A DNA stretch of 64,000 nucleotides, taken from NCBI GenBank assembly GCA_002307135.1, contig DBTQ01000031.1, positions 24,097 to 88,096 on the forward strand. The letters are read 5' to 3'. This stretch comes from Bacteroidetes bacterium UBA1312. Its GTDB lineage: Bacteria; Bacteroidota; Bacteroidia; Chitinophagales; Chitinophagaceae. A program made the position numbers and the translations under genes. The notes beneath the pieces are model-generated. The model did no database searches. It saw only the letters and a program-made list of their open reading frames with translations, and was not told the origin of the DNA. Positions within the stretch are counted from its first letter, which is position 1. Every line of letters begins with the position of its first letter. This document shows, one piece after another, positions 51,146-61,081 of the stretch.

Positions 51146-52234
51146 TTAATTCCACCATTCTTTATTGGGTAATTGTGCAGATATTGCAAATGATTCCCCA
51201 AGCATAGGTGTAGCAATAGGCATATTCATTGCTGCCGCTTTTTTGACAATGCGTTCAATCGGATCTGTCCAGCTATGCATGGCCAATGCAAATTTTCCCC
51301 AATGAACAGGTAACAATGCTTTTGCATTTAAATCTATTGCAGCCTGCACTGTTTCTTCAGGTGTCATGTGAATATATGGCCACATGTCATTATACTGACC
51401 ACACTCCAAAATAACCAGATTGAAGGATTTGAATTTTTCACCTATTTCTTTGAAATAAGGTGCATAGCCGGAGTCGCCGCCAATAAACAATTTGGTGTCT
51501 TTGACCTCTAAAACAAATGAAGCCCATAGTGCCTGATTTCGGTTGAAGCCCCGACCTGTATAATGCCGGGCAGGAGTTGCCGTTAATTTTACATCAGCTA
51601 AGACATCAAGCTCTTGCCACATATCCAGTTCTGTAATTTGGCTTTTAGGAATGCCCCAATGTTTGAGATGTGCCCCAATACCCAATACTGTATAAATATG
51701 CTTCACTTTAGTGCCCAATTCTTTAACCGTATTATAATCCAAATGATCATAATGATCGTGGGTCAATAGTAAATAATCGATAGCTGGTAGATCCTGAAGG
51801 GAAAAAACATCTGCACCAGGGAATGCCTTTGTTCCTGCAAACTGTACAGGAGAAGTTCGTTTGCTAAATACAGGATCTACTAAAATATTGAAGGTATCGA
51901 ATTGAATCAGATAGCTGGAATGTCCAAACCACGTAATTGTCGGTTGTTCCATATATTGAGTATTGAAATTAGGGGAAGCTGTTGGGAGCACATAATCTGG
52001 CCTGACATTGACTTTCTTATCGAATAAAAATTTCCAAATCAGTTTTCGCATTGACACACCCTCTATCTGCATTGGTGTAGCTATTGTATTATGAAATTTA
52101 CCTTCTTTATAAAAATCTGATTGGCGAATTCGGTCTAAATCCAGTCCTGATGGCAATTTACCAAATGATGGCTGACGAAAAAAAGCGAATACGAGGATGC
52201 CTAATAGAGCTATAGTTATTATTGCGAAAATCAT
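51146..52234 (-). CDS. Membrane-anchored MBL-fold hydrolase (UlaG/NAPE-PLD-like)
   Basis: A 362-residue protein with an N-terminal membrane helix (MIFAIITIALLGILVFAFF); the ATG at 52234 starts it directly. The metallo-beta-lactamase domain has ITWFGHSSYLIQ, the zinc motif THDHYDHLD, a later LFIGGDSGYAP Asp and the VHWGKFALAMHSW His. Similar enzymes cleave phosphodiester or lactone bonds, for instance in N-acyl phospholipids; substrate unknown. Confidence 0.85.
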   Translation of the reverse strand: MIFAIITIALLGILVFAFFRQPSFGKLPSGLDLDRIRQSDFYKEGKFHNTIATPMQIEGVSMRKLIWKFLFDKKVNVRPDYVLPTASPNFNTQYMEQPTITWFGHSSYLIQFDTFNILVDPVFSKRTSPVQFAGTKAFPGADVFSLQDLPAIDYLLLTHDHYDHLDYNTVKELGTKVKHIYTVLGIGAHLKHWGIPKSQITELDMWQELDVLADVKLTATPARHYTGRGFNRNQALWASFVLEVKDTKLFIGGDSGYAPYFKEIGEKFKSFNLVILECGQYNDMWPYIHMTPEETVQAAIDLNAKALLPVHWGKFALAMHSWTDPIERIVKKAAAMNMPIATPMLGESFAISAQLPNKEWWN

Positions 52235-52421
52235 TGCTATAATTGTCTTTTTATAAAAACGAAGCAAAAGTACGGCCAATCATAAATCTTAATCGTTAAT
52301 ATTCAAAGTTGAGACATGGACTTCCAAGGTTGCAACAACAGCTTTTTTGAAGCAAAATATAATTAATAGAGAAGAAGCATAATTTTATGATATTGATACC
52401 ATACTATACAAATGAACACAC

Positions 52422-52429
52422 TATTTTTG
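52422..52429 (+). promoter_or_regulatory. TAnnTTTG promoter element of the TamB-like gene
   Basis: TATTTTTG, an exact match, predicts transcription from about 52436. It leaves room for a start codon at 52449. Confidence 0.5.
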
Positions 52430-52448
52430 TAGAAATATAAAAACTATA

Positions 52449-55400
52449 CTGAAACGGATATTAAAAATATTCAGAAATATATTTCTGAGCTTGGTTGGCC
52501 TCATCATTTTGATGATGTTATTATTGAATTTAACTTCTGTTCAAAATTATTTAGCACGGAAAGCAGCATCTATTCTATCCGAAAAATTAAATACAAAAGT
52601 TGCCATAGCTCATGTACGCATTGACTTTTTAAACCATATTTTAATACAAGGTCTTTATATAGAAGATCAACAAAAAGATACACTGGCTTATGTTGGCGAA
52701 GCTCAAACTCGTATGAGCGATTGGATTTTTATAAAAAAAGAAACACCGGTATTACATTTTGTAGGGCTAACTAATGCCTATTTTCATTTGTACAGAACTG
52801 CAACTTCTAAAAATTGGAACTATAAATTTATCGAAGATGCCTTTGGTAGCAACAGTACGAAAAAAACGAATAAGCAACAGAATTTCGAATTAGATGTAAA
52901 AAAAGTGTTGTTCGATAATGTTCGATTTCACATGGATGATGCCTGGGGCGGATATGACTATGATATCGATATTGGCAAGTTTGGCACTAATGTCAAACAA
53001 TTGGATTTTAATAAACATCTCGTAGAAATAAGAAACATTGCACTTGACAATGCATCCATCAGCATTCACGACTTTGAAGGAGGAAAACCACATACTCCTC
53101 CACGGGCTATCGTTATTGATAGCACTCCGTTTAATACGGATAAATGGAAATTAAGTGTTAGCGATTTCAATTTGAAAGATTGTCATTTTTTATTTCGCTC
53201 TAAAGAAGGAGCTCCCGATCCAAAGGTATTTGACCCTCAATATATTGAAGTAAGCAATATCAATATCAGTGTTCAAAACATGGTGACTATTGGCGATACC
53301 ATACGCGCCAAAGTAGCCCATTTTAGCGCTAAAGAACGTAGTGGGTTTATAGTAAAAGAACTCAAAAGTAAAGTAAGTGTTTCTCCGATTGCATCGATAT
53401 GCGACAGTCTATATCTCGAAACGAACAATAGCAAACTCCACGATTATTATGCGATGCACTATGATCGATTCCCAGACTTTCTTGATTATATAGGTAAGGT
53501 GCGCATGGTTGGACATTTAGTTAATTCAACCGTCAGCACCGAAGATGTTGCATTTTTTGCACCGCAACTGCATAAAATACCGGCGATGATGCTCAAGGTA
53601 TCTGGTAAATCAAATGGTACAGTAGATAAACTGGCAATTCAAGATTTATTGTTGACAGACGGATTTAGCACGGTCAAAGGTAATGTCTCCTTTGTTGGAT
53701 TGCCTGACATTGACAACACATGGATTAATTTCCAAAACGGAGCAATATTCAGTACAGGAGCTTCAGTGCTCAGATATGTACCATCTCTGAAGGACAATCC
53801 AAATATCAATCTAAAGACTCTAGACTATGTTTATTTCAACGGAAATTTCAAGGGCTATATCTCAGATTTTGCTGCAACAGCCGACATCAAAACTAATTTG
53901 GGTAATATCACTGCCGACATTAAGATGAAGATGCCCACCCACCAGCAACCGACTTATTCAGGGCGTATCAGTTCAAGCAATTTTAATATTGGCCGCTTAT
54001 TCAACCAAACATTGGTTGGCTCGACTACACTTAATGCTGAATTACAAGGAGCAAGTTTTGATGAGGATGGCCTGCATATCAAAGCGAATAGCACCATTCA
54101 ATCTATTTCCCTTAACGGCTACAATTATAAAGATATAGTTGCAGACGGGATATGGGAACAAAAAAAATTCACAGGTAAAATGTTGGTCAATGATTCCAAT
54201 CTTTCATTAGGATTTTACGGAAATATCGATTTAAGTAAACATGACCTAACCATCAATGCGACAGCCAATGTGCTTAAATGCGATTTACAAAAACTGAATA
54301 TTACTTCTATACCGACCATGCTGTCTGCAGACTTTGACCTTAATTGTTCAGGCAAAACCATTGACGATTTCGTAGGCTCGGCAAAGCTTTATAATATCAA
54401 TTTATTACGACGCAAAAAAAGGTTGGACTTAGATTCTATCAATATCGTATCCTACCTAACTGAGGGTATTAAAAACATAGATATAGAGAGTAATTTGCTG
54501 AGTGCTAAAATTAACGGACAATTCAAGCTGACTGAAATACCTAGTGCTACTCAATATTTTCTGGCTCAATATTTACCCAACTATATAAAAGAACCTGCTA
54601 AAGTAGCCGAAAACCAAAACCTTTCTTTCGATATTGCCACACATCAAGTTGAAGAAATGTTAGTAGCCTTTACTAACAATTTTCACGGTTTCAACAATTC
54701 GAACTTTAAGGGCAACCTCAACACCAGTACTCAATCATTGACTTTAAATGCCACAATACCTTTTGGACAAATTGGATCTGCACGCTTTTCTAATAGCAGC
54801 ATCAGCAGCAAAGGAGATTTGAATAAATTGTCTTTATCTGCCAGCATTGATACATTTCGCATCGGAGACAATTTGCTCAACACCACTATGGCTATAGATG
54901 CAAGTGTCGGCAGAGATTCACTTATCTATAAAATAGCTACAAAGTCTAGCGAACAATATGGTACCGCCACTGTAAATGGCAAAGCTTATGCTAGCCACGA
55001 CACACTATACATGAGTTTTTTACCCTCCGAGTTATATCTCAACAATATAAAATGGGACATACCATCCGGGAGTAAAATTGTGTACAGTAAAGACTATCTA
55101 TTAGTCAAAGACTTTAATTTAAAATCTGGAGTACAAGAACTATCTGTAAACAGCGATGAGCAACAGGCCAGCCCTGACTTACTCATTCATAGCACCAACA
55201 TAGACCTTGCACTACTTGCAAGCCTTTCAAAGCTGTCAGCCTATCAACCAGATGGCAGAATTAGCGGAGATATAAAAATAAAAGACCTTTTCAAGCAGCC
55301 GATGATAAATATGAATATCAAGGCCAATGGCGTAAAAATGGCAACTGACACCATTGGTTCAGTAGTAATTGTAGGAGATTATGACCTAAGTAAATCACTC

Positions 55401-57212
55401 CTTACACTACAATCTGAAAGTGGTATTTTTAATGACAAGTTTTCAATTACAACCAATGGCAAAATATCATTAGACTCTACTTCCGGACAAAGCTTAAATG
55501 GACAGTTGACCATTAACAATTTACCGACCAAACTTTTAAGTCCATTTTTACAAGGCTATGCAAGCAGACTAAGTGGTACTATCGATGGAGCTATTGATTT
55601 AACAGGAACTGTGAGTAATCCAACCACCACAGGAACTATTACCCTCAATAATATAGGAGCAAAAGTAGATTATATTGGATCATACTACGAAATACCTAAA
55701 GGAACAATATCACTCAACAAACAAAGAGCTACACTTGACAATATTATCCTCTACGATGTATATAAAAATACGGCCAAAGCTACCGGCTATCTGGAGTTTG
55801 CCAATATTCAAAATGTACAAATGAATATTCAACTTAAGACACCGCAATTTGAAGTCATCAACTTGAAAGAATATGAGAATACACTTTTCTATGGTCATGC
55901 AATAGCCAATACAGACTTTAGTATTAACGGTTCAGTGAGTGACATGCGGATGAACATTCGAGCTACACCAACTCAAGCATCCCATATATATATACCGTAT
56001 AATTCAAGTGGAGATATAAGTACCAATAACTATATTAGCTTCAAATCTTATGGTACAGCACAGCCAAATATTATTAAGAAAAACAAAAGTAAACTCAGCG
56101 TCAAAATAGAAACTACACTGAATACACTCACGGATGTAACATTTGTGATAGACCCAAAGACCGGCGATCAGATTAATGCGACCGGTGATGGAAATTTATT
56201 CATAAATGTACCGGCCAATGACGACTATACCATGTTTGGCAAATTTGATATAGAACGGGGTGATTATACATTTACATTCAGACAGGTTTTTATAAAAAAA
56301 TTCATTATCAATTCAGGTAGTAACATTTCCTTTAGTGGTGGTTTGGCAAATACTAATCTGGACATCAATGCAACATACCCTGCAAAAGCAAGACTTTACG
56401 ACTTGCTCAACGCAAATGAAATAACACAGTTGGGCACTGGTAAAGATCTTGATGATGCGAAAACTGCACAAAACATAAATGTAAATCTAAAATTAAAAGG
56501 TCGTTTATCATCCTTTGAAACGAAATACAATATTGAACTTGCAGAAAAACGCAACCTTGGCTCTATCGGTCAAAGTAAACTGGCTAATATCAACCAAAGC
56601 AACGACAATGAATTATTCAATCAGGTAACTGCACTCCTATTTTTTGGGGCATTCATTCCCCCTGAGGGCATATCAAACAATATGGTGCAAAGTACAGCTA
56701 AAACAACAGGAGGTGAGCTGCTCGTCAATTCTGCATCTCCATTGTTGACTAACTTATTAAACAACGTATTGGGAGACAAAAAGCTATCTGTGTTATTGCA
56801 ATATAAAAATTACAGTTTTACCGACAACTCTACGGCAAACCCTGATGCCATAAACAGAAATGAAGTAAAAGTAGGGTTGCAGAAAAAATACTTCAAAGAT
56901 CGCTTAAGCCTCCAGGTAGGCAGCGCTTATGACTGGGGACGACCAACGGCGAATAATAGTAACTCAAGCAATTTGAACCTTGCAGGTGATTTTCGTGCAC
57001 AATATTTACTATCCAAAGATGGAGGCATTAGTCTTACCGGCTTTCGTACCAGTAACTACGATGCGGTAGTCAATAACAATATTTCACGTACAGGGGTTGG
57101 AATTAGCTTCAGAAAATCTTTTGATAATCTCTTTGAATTTTTCCACAGTAAAAAGAGAGTACTTGCTGAAAAACAAAACAGAGATACTGCCAAAAACAAA
57201 ACAGAGAACTAA
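52449..57212 (+). CDS. Giant TamB/AsmA-like translocation and assembly protein
   Basis: A protein of about 1587 residues. An N-terminal inner-membrane helix (LVGLIILMMLLLNL) is followed by an extended beta-taco repeat region through the periplasm and the C-terminal TamB domain: DIERGDYTFTFRQVFIKKFI, LDINATYPAKARLYDLL, LFNQVTALLFFGAFIPPEG. TamB-like proteins bridge inner and outer membranes and move phospholipids or help barrel assembly. No in-frame ATG precedes the helix. CTG at 52449 would give KRILKIFRN before the helix, as expected for the family; TTG 52491 would remove this basic stretch. No BamA/TamA gene is adjacent. Confidence 0.88.
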   Translation: MKRILKIFRNIFLSLVGLIILMMLLLNLTSVQNYLARKAASILSEKLNTKVAIAHVRIDFLNHILIQGLYIEDQQKDTLAYVGEAQTRMSDWIFIKKETPVLHFVGLTNAYFHLYRTATSKNWNYKFIEDAFGSNSTKKTNKQQNFELDVKKVLFDNVRFHMDDAWGGYDYDIDIGKFGTNVKQLDFNKHLVEIRNIALDNASISIHDFEGGKPHTPPRAIVIDSTPFNTDKWKLSVSDFNLKDCHFLFRSKEGAPDPKVFDPQYIEVSNINISVQNMVTIGDTIRAKVAHFSAKERSGFIVKELKSKVSVSPIASICDSLYLETNNSKLHDYYAMHYDRFPDFLDYIGKVRMVGHLVNSTVSTEDVAFFAPQLHKIPAMMLKVSGKSNGTVDKLAIQDLLLTDGFSTVKGNVSFVGLPDIDNTWINFQNGAIFSTGASVLRYVPSLKDNPNINLKTLDYVYFNGNFKGYISDFAATADIKTNLGNITADIKMKMPTHQQPTYSGRISSSNFNIGRLFNQTLVGSTTLNAELQGASFDEDGLHIKANSTIQSISLNGYNYKDIVADGIWEQKKFTGKMLVNDSNLSLGFYGNIDLSKHDLTINATANVLKCDLQKLNITSIPTMLSADFDLNCSGKTIDDFVGSAKLYNINLLRRKKRLDLDSINIVSYLTEGIKNIDIESNLLSAKINGQFKLTEIPSATQYFLAQYLPNYIKEPAKVAENQNLSFDIATHQVEEMLVAFTNNFHGFNNSNFKGNLNTSTQSLTLNATIPFGQIGSARFSNSSISSKGDLNKLSLSASIDTFRIGDNLLNTTMAIDASVGRDSLIYKIATKSSEQYGTATVNGKAYASHDTLYMSFLPSELYLNNIKWDIPSGSKIVYSKDYLLVKDFNLKSGVQELSVNSDEQQASPDLLIHSTNIDLALLASLSKLSAYQPDGRISGDIKIKDLFKQPMINMNIKANGVKMATDTIGSVVIVGDYDLSKSLLTLQSESGIFNDKFSITTNGKISLDSTSGQSLNGQLTINNLPTKLLSPFLQGYASRLSGTIDGAIDLTGTVSNPTTTGTITLNNIGAKVDYIGSYYEIPKGTISLNKQRATLDNIILYDVYKNTAKATGYLEFANIQNVQMNIQLKTPQFEVINLKEYENTLFYGHAIANTDFSINGSVSDMRMNIRATPTQASHIYIPYNSSGDISTNNYISFKSYGTAQPNIIKKNKSKLSVKIETTLNTLTDVTFVIDPKTGDQINATGDGNLFINVPANDDYTMFGKFDIERGDYTFTFRQVFIKKFIINSGSNISFSGGLANTNLDINATYPAKARLYDLLNANEITQLGTGKDLDDAKTAQNINVNLKLKGRLSSFETKYNIELAEKRNLGSIGQSKLANINQSNDNELFNQVTALLFFGAFIPPEGISNNMVQSTAKTTGGELLVNSASPLLTNLLNNVLGDKKLSVLLQYKNYSFTDNSTANPDAINRNEVKVGLQKKYFKDRLSLQVGSAYDWGRPTANNSNSSNLNLAGDFRAQYLLSKDGGISLTGFRTSNYDAVVNNNISRTGVGISFRKSFDNLFEFFHSKKRVLAEKQNRDTAKNKTEN

Positions 57213-58421
57213 TTAATTGCCATACGCATAATCCGCCATATACGCATATCGAGGTAGCAGCTTTCCATCTGCACATATAGTAGCACGTTCAATAAGATGA
57301 TTATTATATCCTTCTAATAATTCGTGTAGAATATATTTTTCAAAGTGTGCTCCGAAATATTTAGAGGCATCGCGAGGCAATTCATTCGGCAAATTATCGA
57401 CTGCCATTATATCTACAATATCTTTAGTATGTTGGAATGGCGGAACTTTTTCAAGTGTTTTACGATTGATGCCATACACAGGATCCGCAATGGTAGATGC
57501 CCCGACATTTATTGGTACAGAGCCATCAATATCACAAGTAATATCGGCGATAACACTGATACGAAAGTCATCCCGCCCTACGTCTTCTTTGGTAAATAAT
57601 GGGGCAATGTTTTTATCCCAATAAATACCATTAATCAACAAATCAGTATGCGGAATATAACGCTTAAACCTACTGACATACATTTCCGGATGATGGTGAA
57701 ACTCTTCCCTATTATAGCCACTTGTAGCTTTATTTTTATACAACAAGCTACCCTTCAAATGTGTATATACCGGATAGTCATATTCTTTATTGATGTAATC
57801 AATAGGTTCTACTGACTGAATATCAAGATGGGACATAATTTCTAAAATACCCGAAGTCACTTTGCCAGAGCCTGTTACCACTATTTTAATATTAGGTAAA
57901 ACCAGTTCATCATAATAGGAGAGCAATTCGGCATAACTGTTAATACTATTGGCTGTAGGTAAATTATACAACCCGTGCTTTTTGCCATAGGTCAAAATAC
58001 CATTGTGTGCACCTATTACTCCGGCAAAAAAGCCAAAGCCCAAAATACGTTGCCCATCATTGTGCGTAAGGCATTCATAATCTATCATCCGTACTTGTTT
58101 CCGGATCATAGCCCGCATCAGCGTTTGATTGTATGGCTGTTTTTTCTTGGTATGTGAAAAGAAAAAGTAAGTTTTGCCAGTTATCAAATAATCAACAGGT
58201 ACTTCCTTTACGCCCATCAACACATCGCATGCACCCATATCTGTAATGACCGTTACACCATAATCTCGATACTCAACATCTGTATAACACCTATCAGGAG
58301 ACGATTCAACAACAATCTTTACTCCCGGATGTTCCTTCATTATTTCAGCACATTGCTTTGGGGTAATGGGCACACGTGTATCAGCAGGTATTTTTCGCTC
58401 GCGTATTAATCCTATAACCAT
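57213..58421 (-). CDS. Saccharopine/alanine-dehydrogenase-like NAD(P) oxidoreductase
   Basis: A 402-residue enzyme of the AlaDH/PNT and lysine-forming saccharopine dehydrogenase family. The N-terminal part reads IGLIRERKIPADTRVPITPKQC, then GKTYFFFSHTKKKQPYN, with the YFFSHT-type motif of the LYS1 group. The Rossmann segment is IKIVVTGSGKVTSGILEIM, followed by SVIADITCDIDGSVP near the end. It would make or cleave a secondary amine with NAD(P); the LYS1-type reaction on saccharopine is the nearest named activity but is not proven. Its stop abuts the TamB-like gene, convergent. Confidence 0.8.
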   Translation of the reverse strand: MVIGLIRERKIPADTRVPITPKQCAEIMKEHPGVKIVVESSPDRCYTDVEYRDYGVTVITDMGACDVLMGVKEVPVDYLITGKTYFFFSHTKKKQPYNQTLMRAMIRKQVRMIDYECLTHNDGQRILGFGFFAGVIGAHNGILTYGKKHGLYNLPTANSINSYAELLSYYDELVLPNIKIVVTGSGKVTSGILEIMSHLDIQSVEPIDYINKEYDYPVYTHLKGSLLYKNKATSGYNREEFHHHPEMYVSRFKRYIPHTDLLINGIYWDKNIAPLFTKEDVGRDDFRISVIADITCDIDGSVPINVGASTIADPVYGINRKTLEKVPPFQHTKDIVDIMAVDNLPNELPRDASKYFGAHFEKYILHELLEGYNNHLIERATICADGKLLPRYAYMADYAYGN

Positions 58422-58473
58422 AATATTAATCCTATTTAAAACATTCCAATTTATTACCCCCCAAGAAAATCAT

Positions 58474-59235
58474 CTAAAATACCAGCTGTAGTCCATCGTA
58501 AGCCAAGCTCATATTGCTAGGCAAACGATTTTCTATATCATGATGCAAACCAAGCTGATGACTTATATGCGTAAAATAAGTTTGTCCTGCATTTATTTCT
58601 TTAGCTACTGCAATGGCTTCTTCTAAAGCAAAATGTGACATATGCGTTTCGTGCCTTAATGCATTTAAGACCAAAACTTTCGAACCTTTTGCCTTTTCCA
58701 TTTCTTCTGATGCTATATAATTAGCATCTGTGATATAAGTAAAGTCACCAATACGAAAACCAAATACTTCAAGCTTATAATGCAATACTCTTATTGGTAA
58801 GATCAATAAGCCATTGATATCGAAAAGTGCATTCTCTATTTTATGCATTTTTATTTGAGGAATACCAGGATAATCGGCATTTGTAAAGATATATTGAAAC
58901 TCTCTTTTTAATACATCTTGAGTTTCATCGCTGGCATACACATCCATATCTTTCTGCTGAAAATAATTATAAGCGCGTACGTCGTCTAAGCCCGCAGTAT
59001 GATCTTTGTGACCATGAGTAAAAAGTACAGCATCTAATTTCTGAACATTTTGCCGTAGCATTTGATATCGAAAATCCGGACCTGTATCCACCACTATATT
59101 CGCCTCTTCTGTTTCTATCAAAATGGATGAGCGAAGTCGATTATCTCTCCTATCTTTTGAATGACATATTGGACAAGGGCAAGCTATAACGGGCACACCC
59201 TGTGAAGTTCCTGTTCCTAAAAAAGTAATACGCAC
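58474..59235 (-). CDS. MBL-fold metallohydrolase (PhnP-like)
   Basis: A 253-residue cytoplasmic hydrolase. Opening TFLGTGTSQGVPVIACPCPIC contains the Cys pair seen in PhnP-like phosphodiesterases (CPCPIC, then CHSKDRRDNRLRSS). The zinc motif is FTHGHKDHTAGLDDVR; the later Asp is in YITDANYI and a C-terminal His in YFTHISHQLG. It probably hydrolyses a cyclic phosphodiester. Four bases after the 103-residue gene, same transcript. Confidence 0.88.
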   Translation of the reverse strand: MRITFLGTGTSQGVPVIACPCPICHSKDRRDNRLRSSILIETEEANIVVDTGPDFRYQMLRQNVQKLDAVLFTHGHKDHTAGLDDVRAYNYFQQKDMDVYASDETQDVLKREFQYIFTNADYPGIPQIKMHKIENALFDINGLLILPIRVLHYKLEVFGFRIGDFTYITDANYIASEEMEKAKGSKVLVLNALRHETHMSHFALEEAIAVAKEINAGQTYFTHISHQLGLHHDIENRLPSNMSLAYDGLQLVF

Positions 59236-59238
59236 GGC

Positions 59239-59550
59239 TTATAAATCCATTTGAGTTTGAACAGACTTATTCTCATCACTAAACGAACTATCTCCGGAGA
59301 GTTGTTTGTAAAATTTTAACATCTCTCCACTAAGTTCTGATTCGATGATATTAATAGAAGGGAGAATTTCAATCAAAGCATTAATACGACCTTCTAAATT
59401 CAGGAATTTATTTACTACAACCACTCTTTTATGTTCTAGTACGCAATAGCCAGAATTAAAGTTACCTTTCTCAAAACGAATAACATATCTGGCTTCTTCA
59501 AAGAGCTGCTCCAATTTTTTTAAGGCGTTTGGCGTATATTTGAGGTTCAT
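59239..59550 (-). CDS. Conserved-looking small protein of unknown function
   Basis: A 103-residue soluble protein: LKYTPNALKKLEQLFEEARY, then ARYVIRFEKGNFNSGYCVLE and KVVVVNKFLNLEGRINALIEIL-like segments (read here as RVVVVNKFLNLEGRINALIE). It looks like a compact alpha/beta protein that I associate with Bacteroidota genomes, without a known role. ATG 59550 is preferred over a TTG nine bases upstream. Its 3' end touches the PhnP-like gene and its 5' end lies 19 bases from a divergent gene whose promoter element falls inside it. Confidence 0.7.
   Translation of the reverse strand: MNLKYTPNALKKLEQLFEEARYVIRFEKGNFNSGYCVLEHKRVVVVNKFLNLEGRINALIEILPSINIIESELSGEMLKFYKQLSGDSSFSDENKSVQTQMDL
59535..59542 (+). 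promoter_or_regulatory. TAnnTTTG promoter element for the first barrel paralogue
   Basis: TATATTTG on the plus strand lies 28 bases before the ATG at 59570 and inside the beginning of the divergent minus-strand gene. Confidence 0.5.
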
Positions 59551-59569
59551 TTGCAACAATTGAATTTCG

Positions 59570-60244
59570 ATGTATAAAAGTAGAAAAATAAGCGCACTTT
59601 TTAGTGTTATTGTTTTATTGTTAGGTAGTTTTCACAATGCAAAAGCTCAAAATCCCTCAAATTATTATGTAGAAGTACCCCGTACTTTTTATGGTGGTTT
59701 TATCTTAGGTTCAAATTTTTGTCAGGTAGATGGTGATAGTTATGCAGGCTATCATAAAGTGGGCATTAATCTTGGTGTAGTTGTTTACGCGAGGCTCGCT
59801 CCTAAAATTGCTGCCAGCTTGGAGATTCTTTATTCTCAAAAAGGCGCAAGATCTACTTTCGCTAAACCTTCAAATGACTCATTTTATACGATTACCAAAC
59901 AAAACATTAACCTCAATTATGTTGAAATACCCATTCAGCTTAATTATTTCGATAAAAGAAAAAGCAATTGTGGTTTAGGGTTCTCTTATTCCCAACTCAT
60001 TAGCTCTAAAGAAGATATTAAGTCAACCAACCCGGTAGCTTATGATGAAAGCAAATATCCCTTTAAAAAAATGGACATCAATTTTATCGCAAGTGGTCAG
60101 TTGCATCTTACTAAAGGCCTTTATGCAAACCTTCGTTTTCAGTACTCTGTAGTCCCCATTCGAAAAGATTACGATCCAATGTATGGCAGAGCTGAACAAT
60201 ACAACAATATGTGGACTCTGCGATTGATGTATTTATTTGATTAA
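59570..60244 (+). CDS. Outer-membrane beta-barrel protein (PorT-like), paralogue 1
   Basis: A 224-residue protein. The signal peptide ends HNAKAQ (about residue 27). The mature part is an eight-strand-like barrel: RTFYGGFILGSNFCQVDGDSYAGYHK, spanning residues 37-62, then VVYARLAPKIAASLEILYSQKGA, NLNYVEIPIQLNYF and a C-terminal MWTLRLMYLFD. The NYVEIPxxLNY motif is typical of the OMP_b-brl_2/PorT group. Very similar to the next gene, a tandem duplication. Function unknown. Confidence 0.82.
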   Translation: MYKSRKISALFSVIVLLLGSFHNAKAQNPSNYYVEVPRTFYGGFILGSNFCQVDGDSYAGYHKVGINLGVVVYARLAPKIAASLEILYSQKGARSTFAKPSNDSFYTITKQNINLNYVEIPIQLNYFDKRKSNCGLGFSYSQLISSKEDIKSTNPVAYDESKYPFKKMDINFIASGQLHLTKGLYANLRFQYSVVPIRKDYDPMYGRAEQYNNMWTLRLMYLFD

Positions 60245-60357
60245 TGAAACAAGCGTTTTTTCGAACAAGCAGGCATTACAATATTTTAAAAAAACCGACG
60301 TTTTTAAACTTTAATTTTTTGACGGGTAAAACAGGTTCATTATAACGATTTATTCCA

Positions 60358-61032
60358 ATGTTTATATATAAAAAAACAAGTAGAATCATAGCGGTTATTG
60401 GTTTATTGTTGAGTAACGTTTGCATAGCCAAAGCTCAAAACCCTTCCAGTTACTATGTAGAAGAGCCTCGTACTTTTTACGGTGGTTTTATTTTAGGTGC
60501 CAACTTTTGCCAAGTCGATGGGGACAGCTATAAGGGATATCACAAAGTGGGCGTAAATGCGGGCGTTGTTGTTTATGCTCGTTTAGCGCCAAAAGTGGCA
60601 GGTAGTTTGGAAATACTTTATTCGCAAAAAGGAGCCAAATCAAACTATTCCCAGTATGCTCCTGACCACAGTTTTATCATCAATAAACAAAACATCAACC
60701 TTAACTATGTAGAAATACCGGTACAGATTAATTATTTCATTAAAAGAAAAAGTAATTTCGGCGGCGGCTTTTCTTATTCACAACTGATTAGTTCAAAGGA
60801 AGACATTCAAACCAATCCTTCTATTTCCTACAATCAGGATGAATACCCTTTTAAGAAAATAGACATTAATTTTATACTCAATGGACAATTGCACCTTACA
60901 AAAGGTCTGTATGCCAGTCTTCGTTTTCAATACTCCGTTATTTCTATCCGAAACAGTATCAATCCTGAATTTGGTAGAGCTGAACAATATAATAATATGT
61001 GGGTGCTGCGATTAATGTATCTATTTGACTAA
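60358..61032 (+). CDS. Outer-membrane beta-barrel protein (PorT-like), paralogue 2
   Basis: A 224-residue protein with the same length, signal peptide (ending CIAKAQ) and barrel segments as the preceding gene, including EPRTFYGGFILGANFCQVDG and AEQYNNMWVLRLMYLFD. Differences cluster in the loop near residues 98-106 (SNYSQYAPDHS versus STFAKPSNDS) and at 160-170, which are probably surface loops. 113 bases separate the two copies, and dnaX starts 49 bases after this one. Confidence 0.82.
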   Translation: MFIYKKTSRIIAVIGLLLSNVCIAKAQNPSSYYVEEPRTFYGGFILGANFCQVDGDSYKGYHKVGVNAGVVVYARLAPKVAGSLEILYSQKGAKSNYSQYAPDHSFIINKQNINLNYVEIPVQINYFIKRKSNFGGGFSYSQLISSKEDIQTNPSISYNQDEYPFKKIDINFILNGQLHLTKGLYASLRFQYSVISIRNSINPEFGRAEQYNNMWVLRLMYLFD

Positions 61033-61081
61033 GCAATCAGATAAAATAAACTCAATACCTTCGCAATATTCAAAGATAAAA

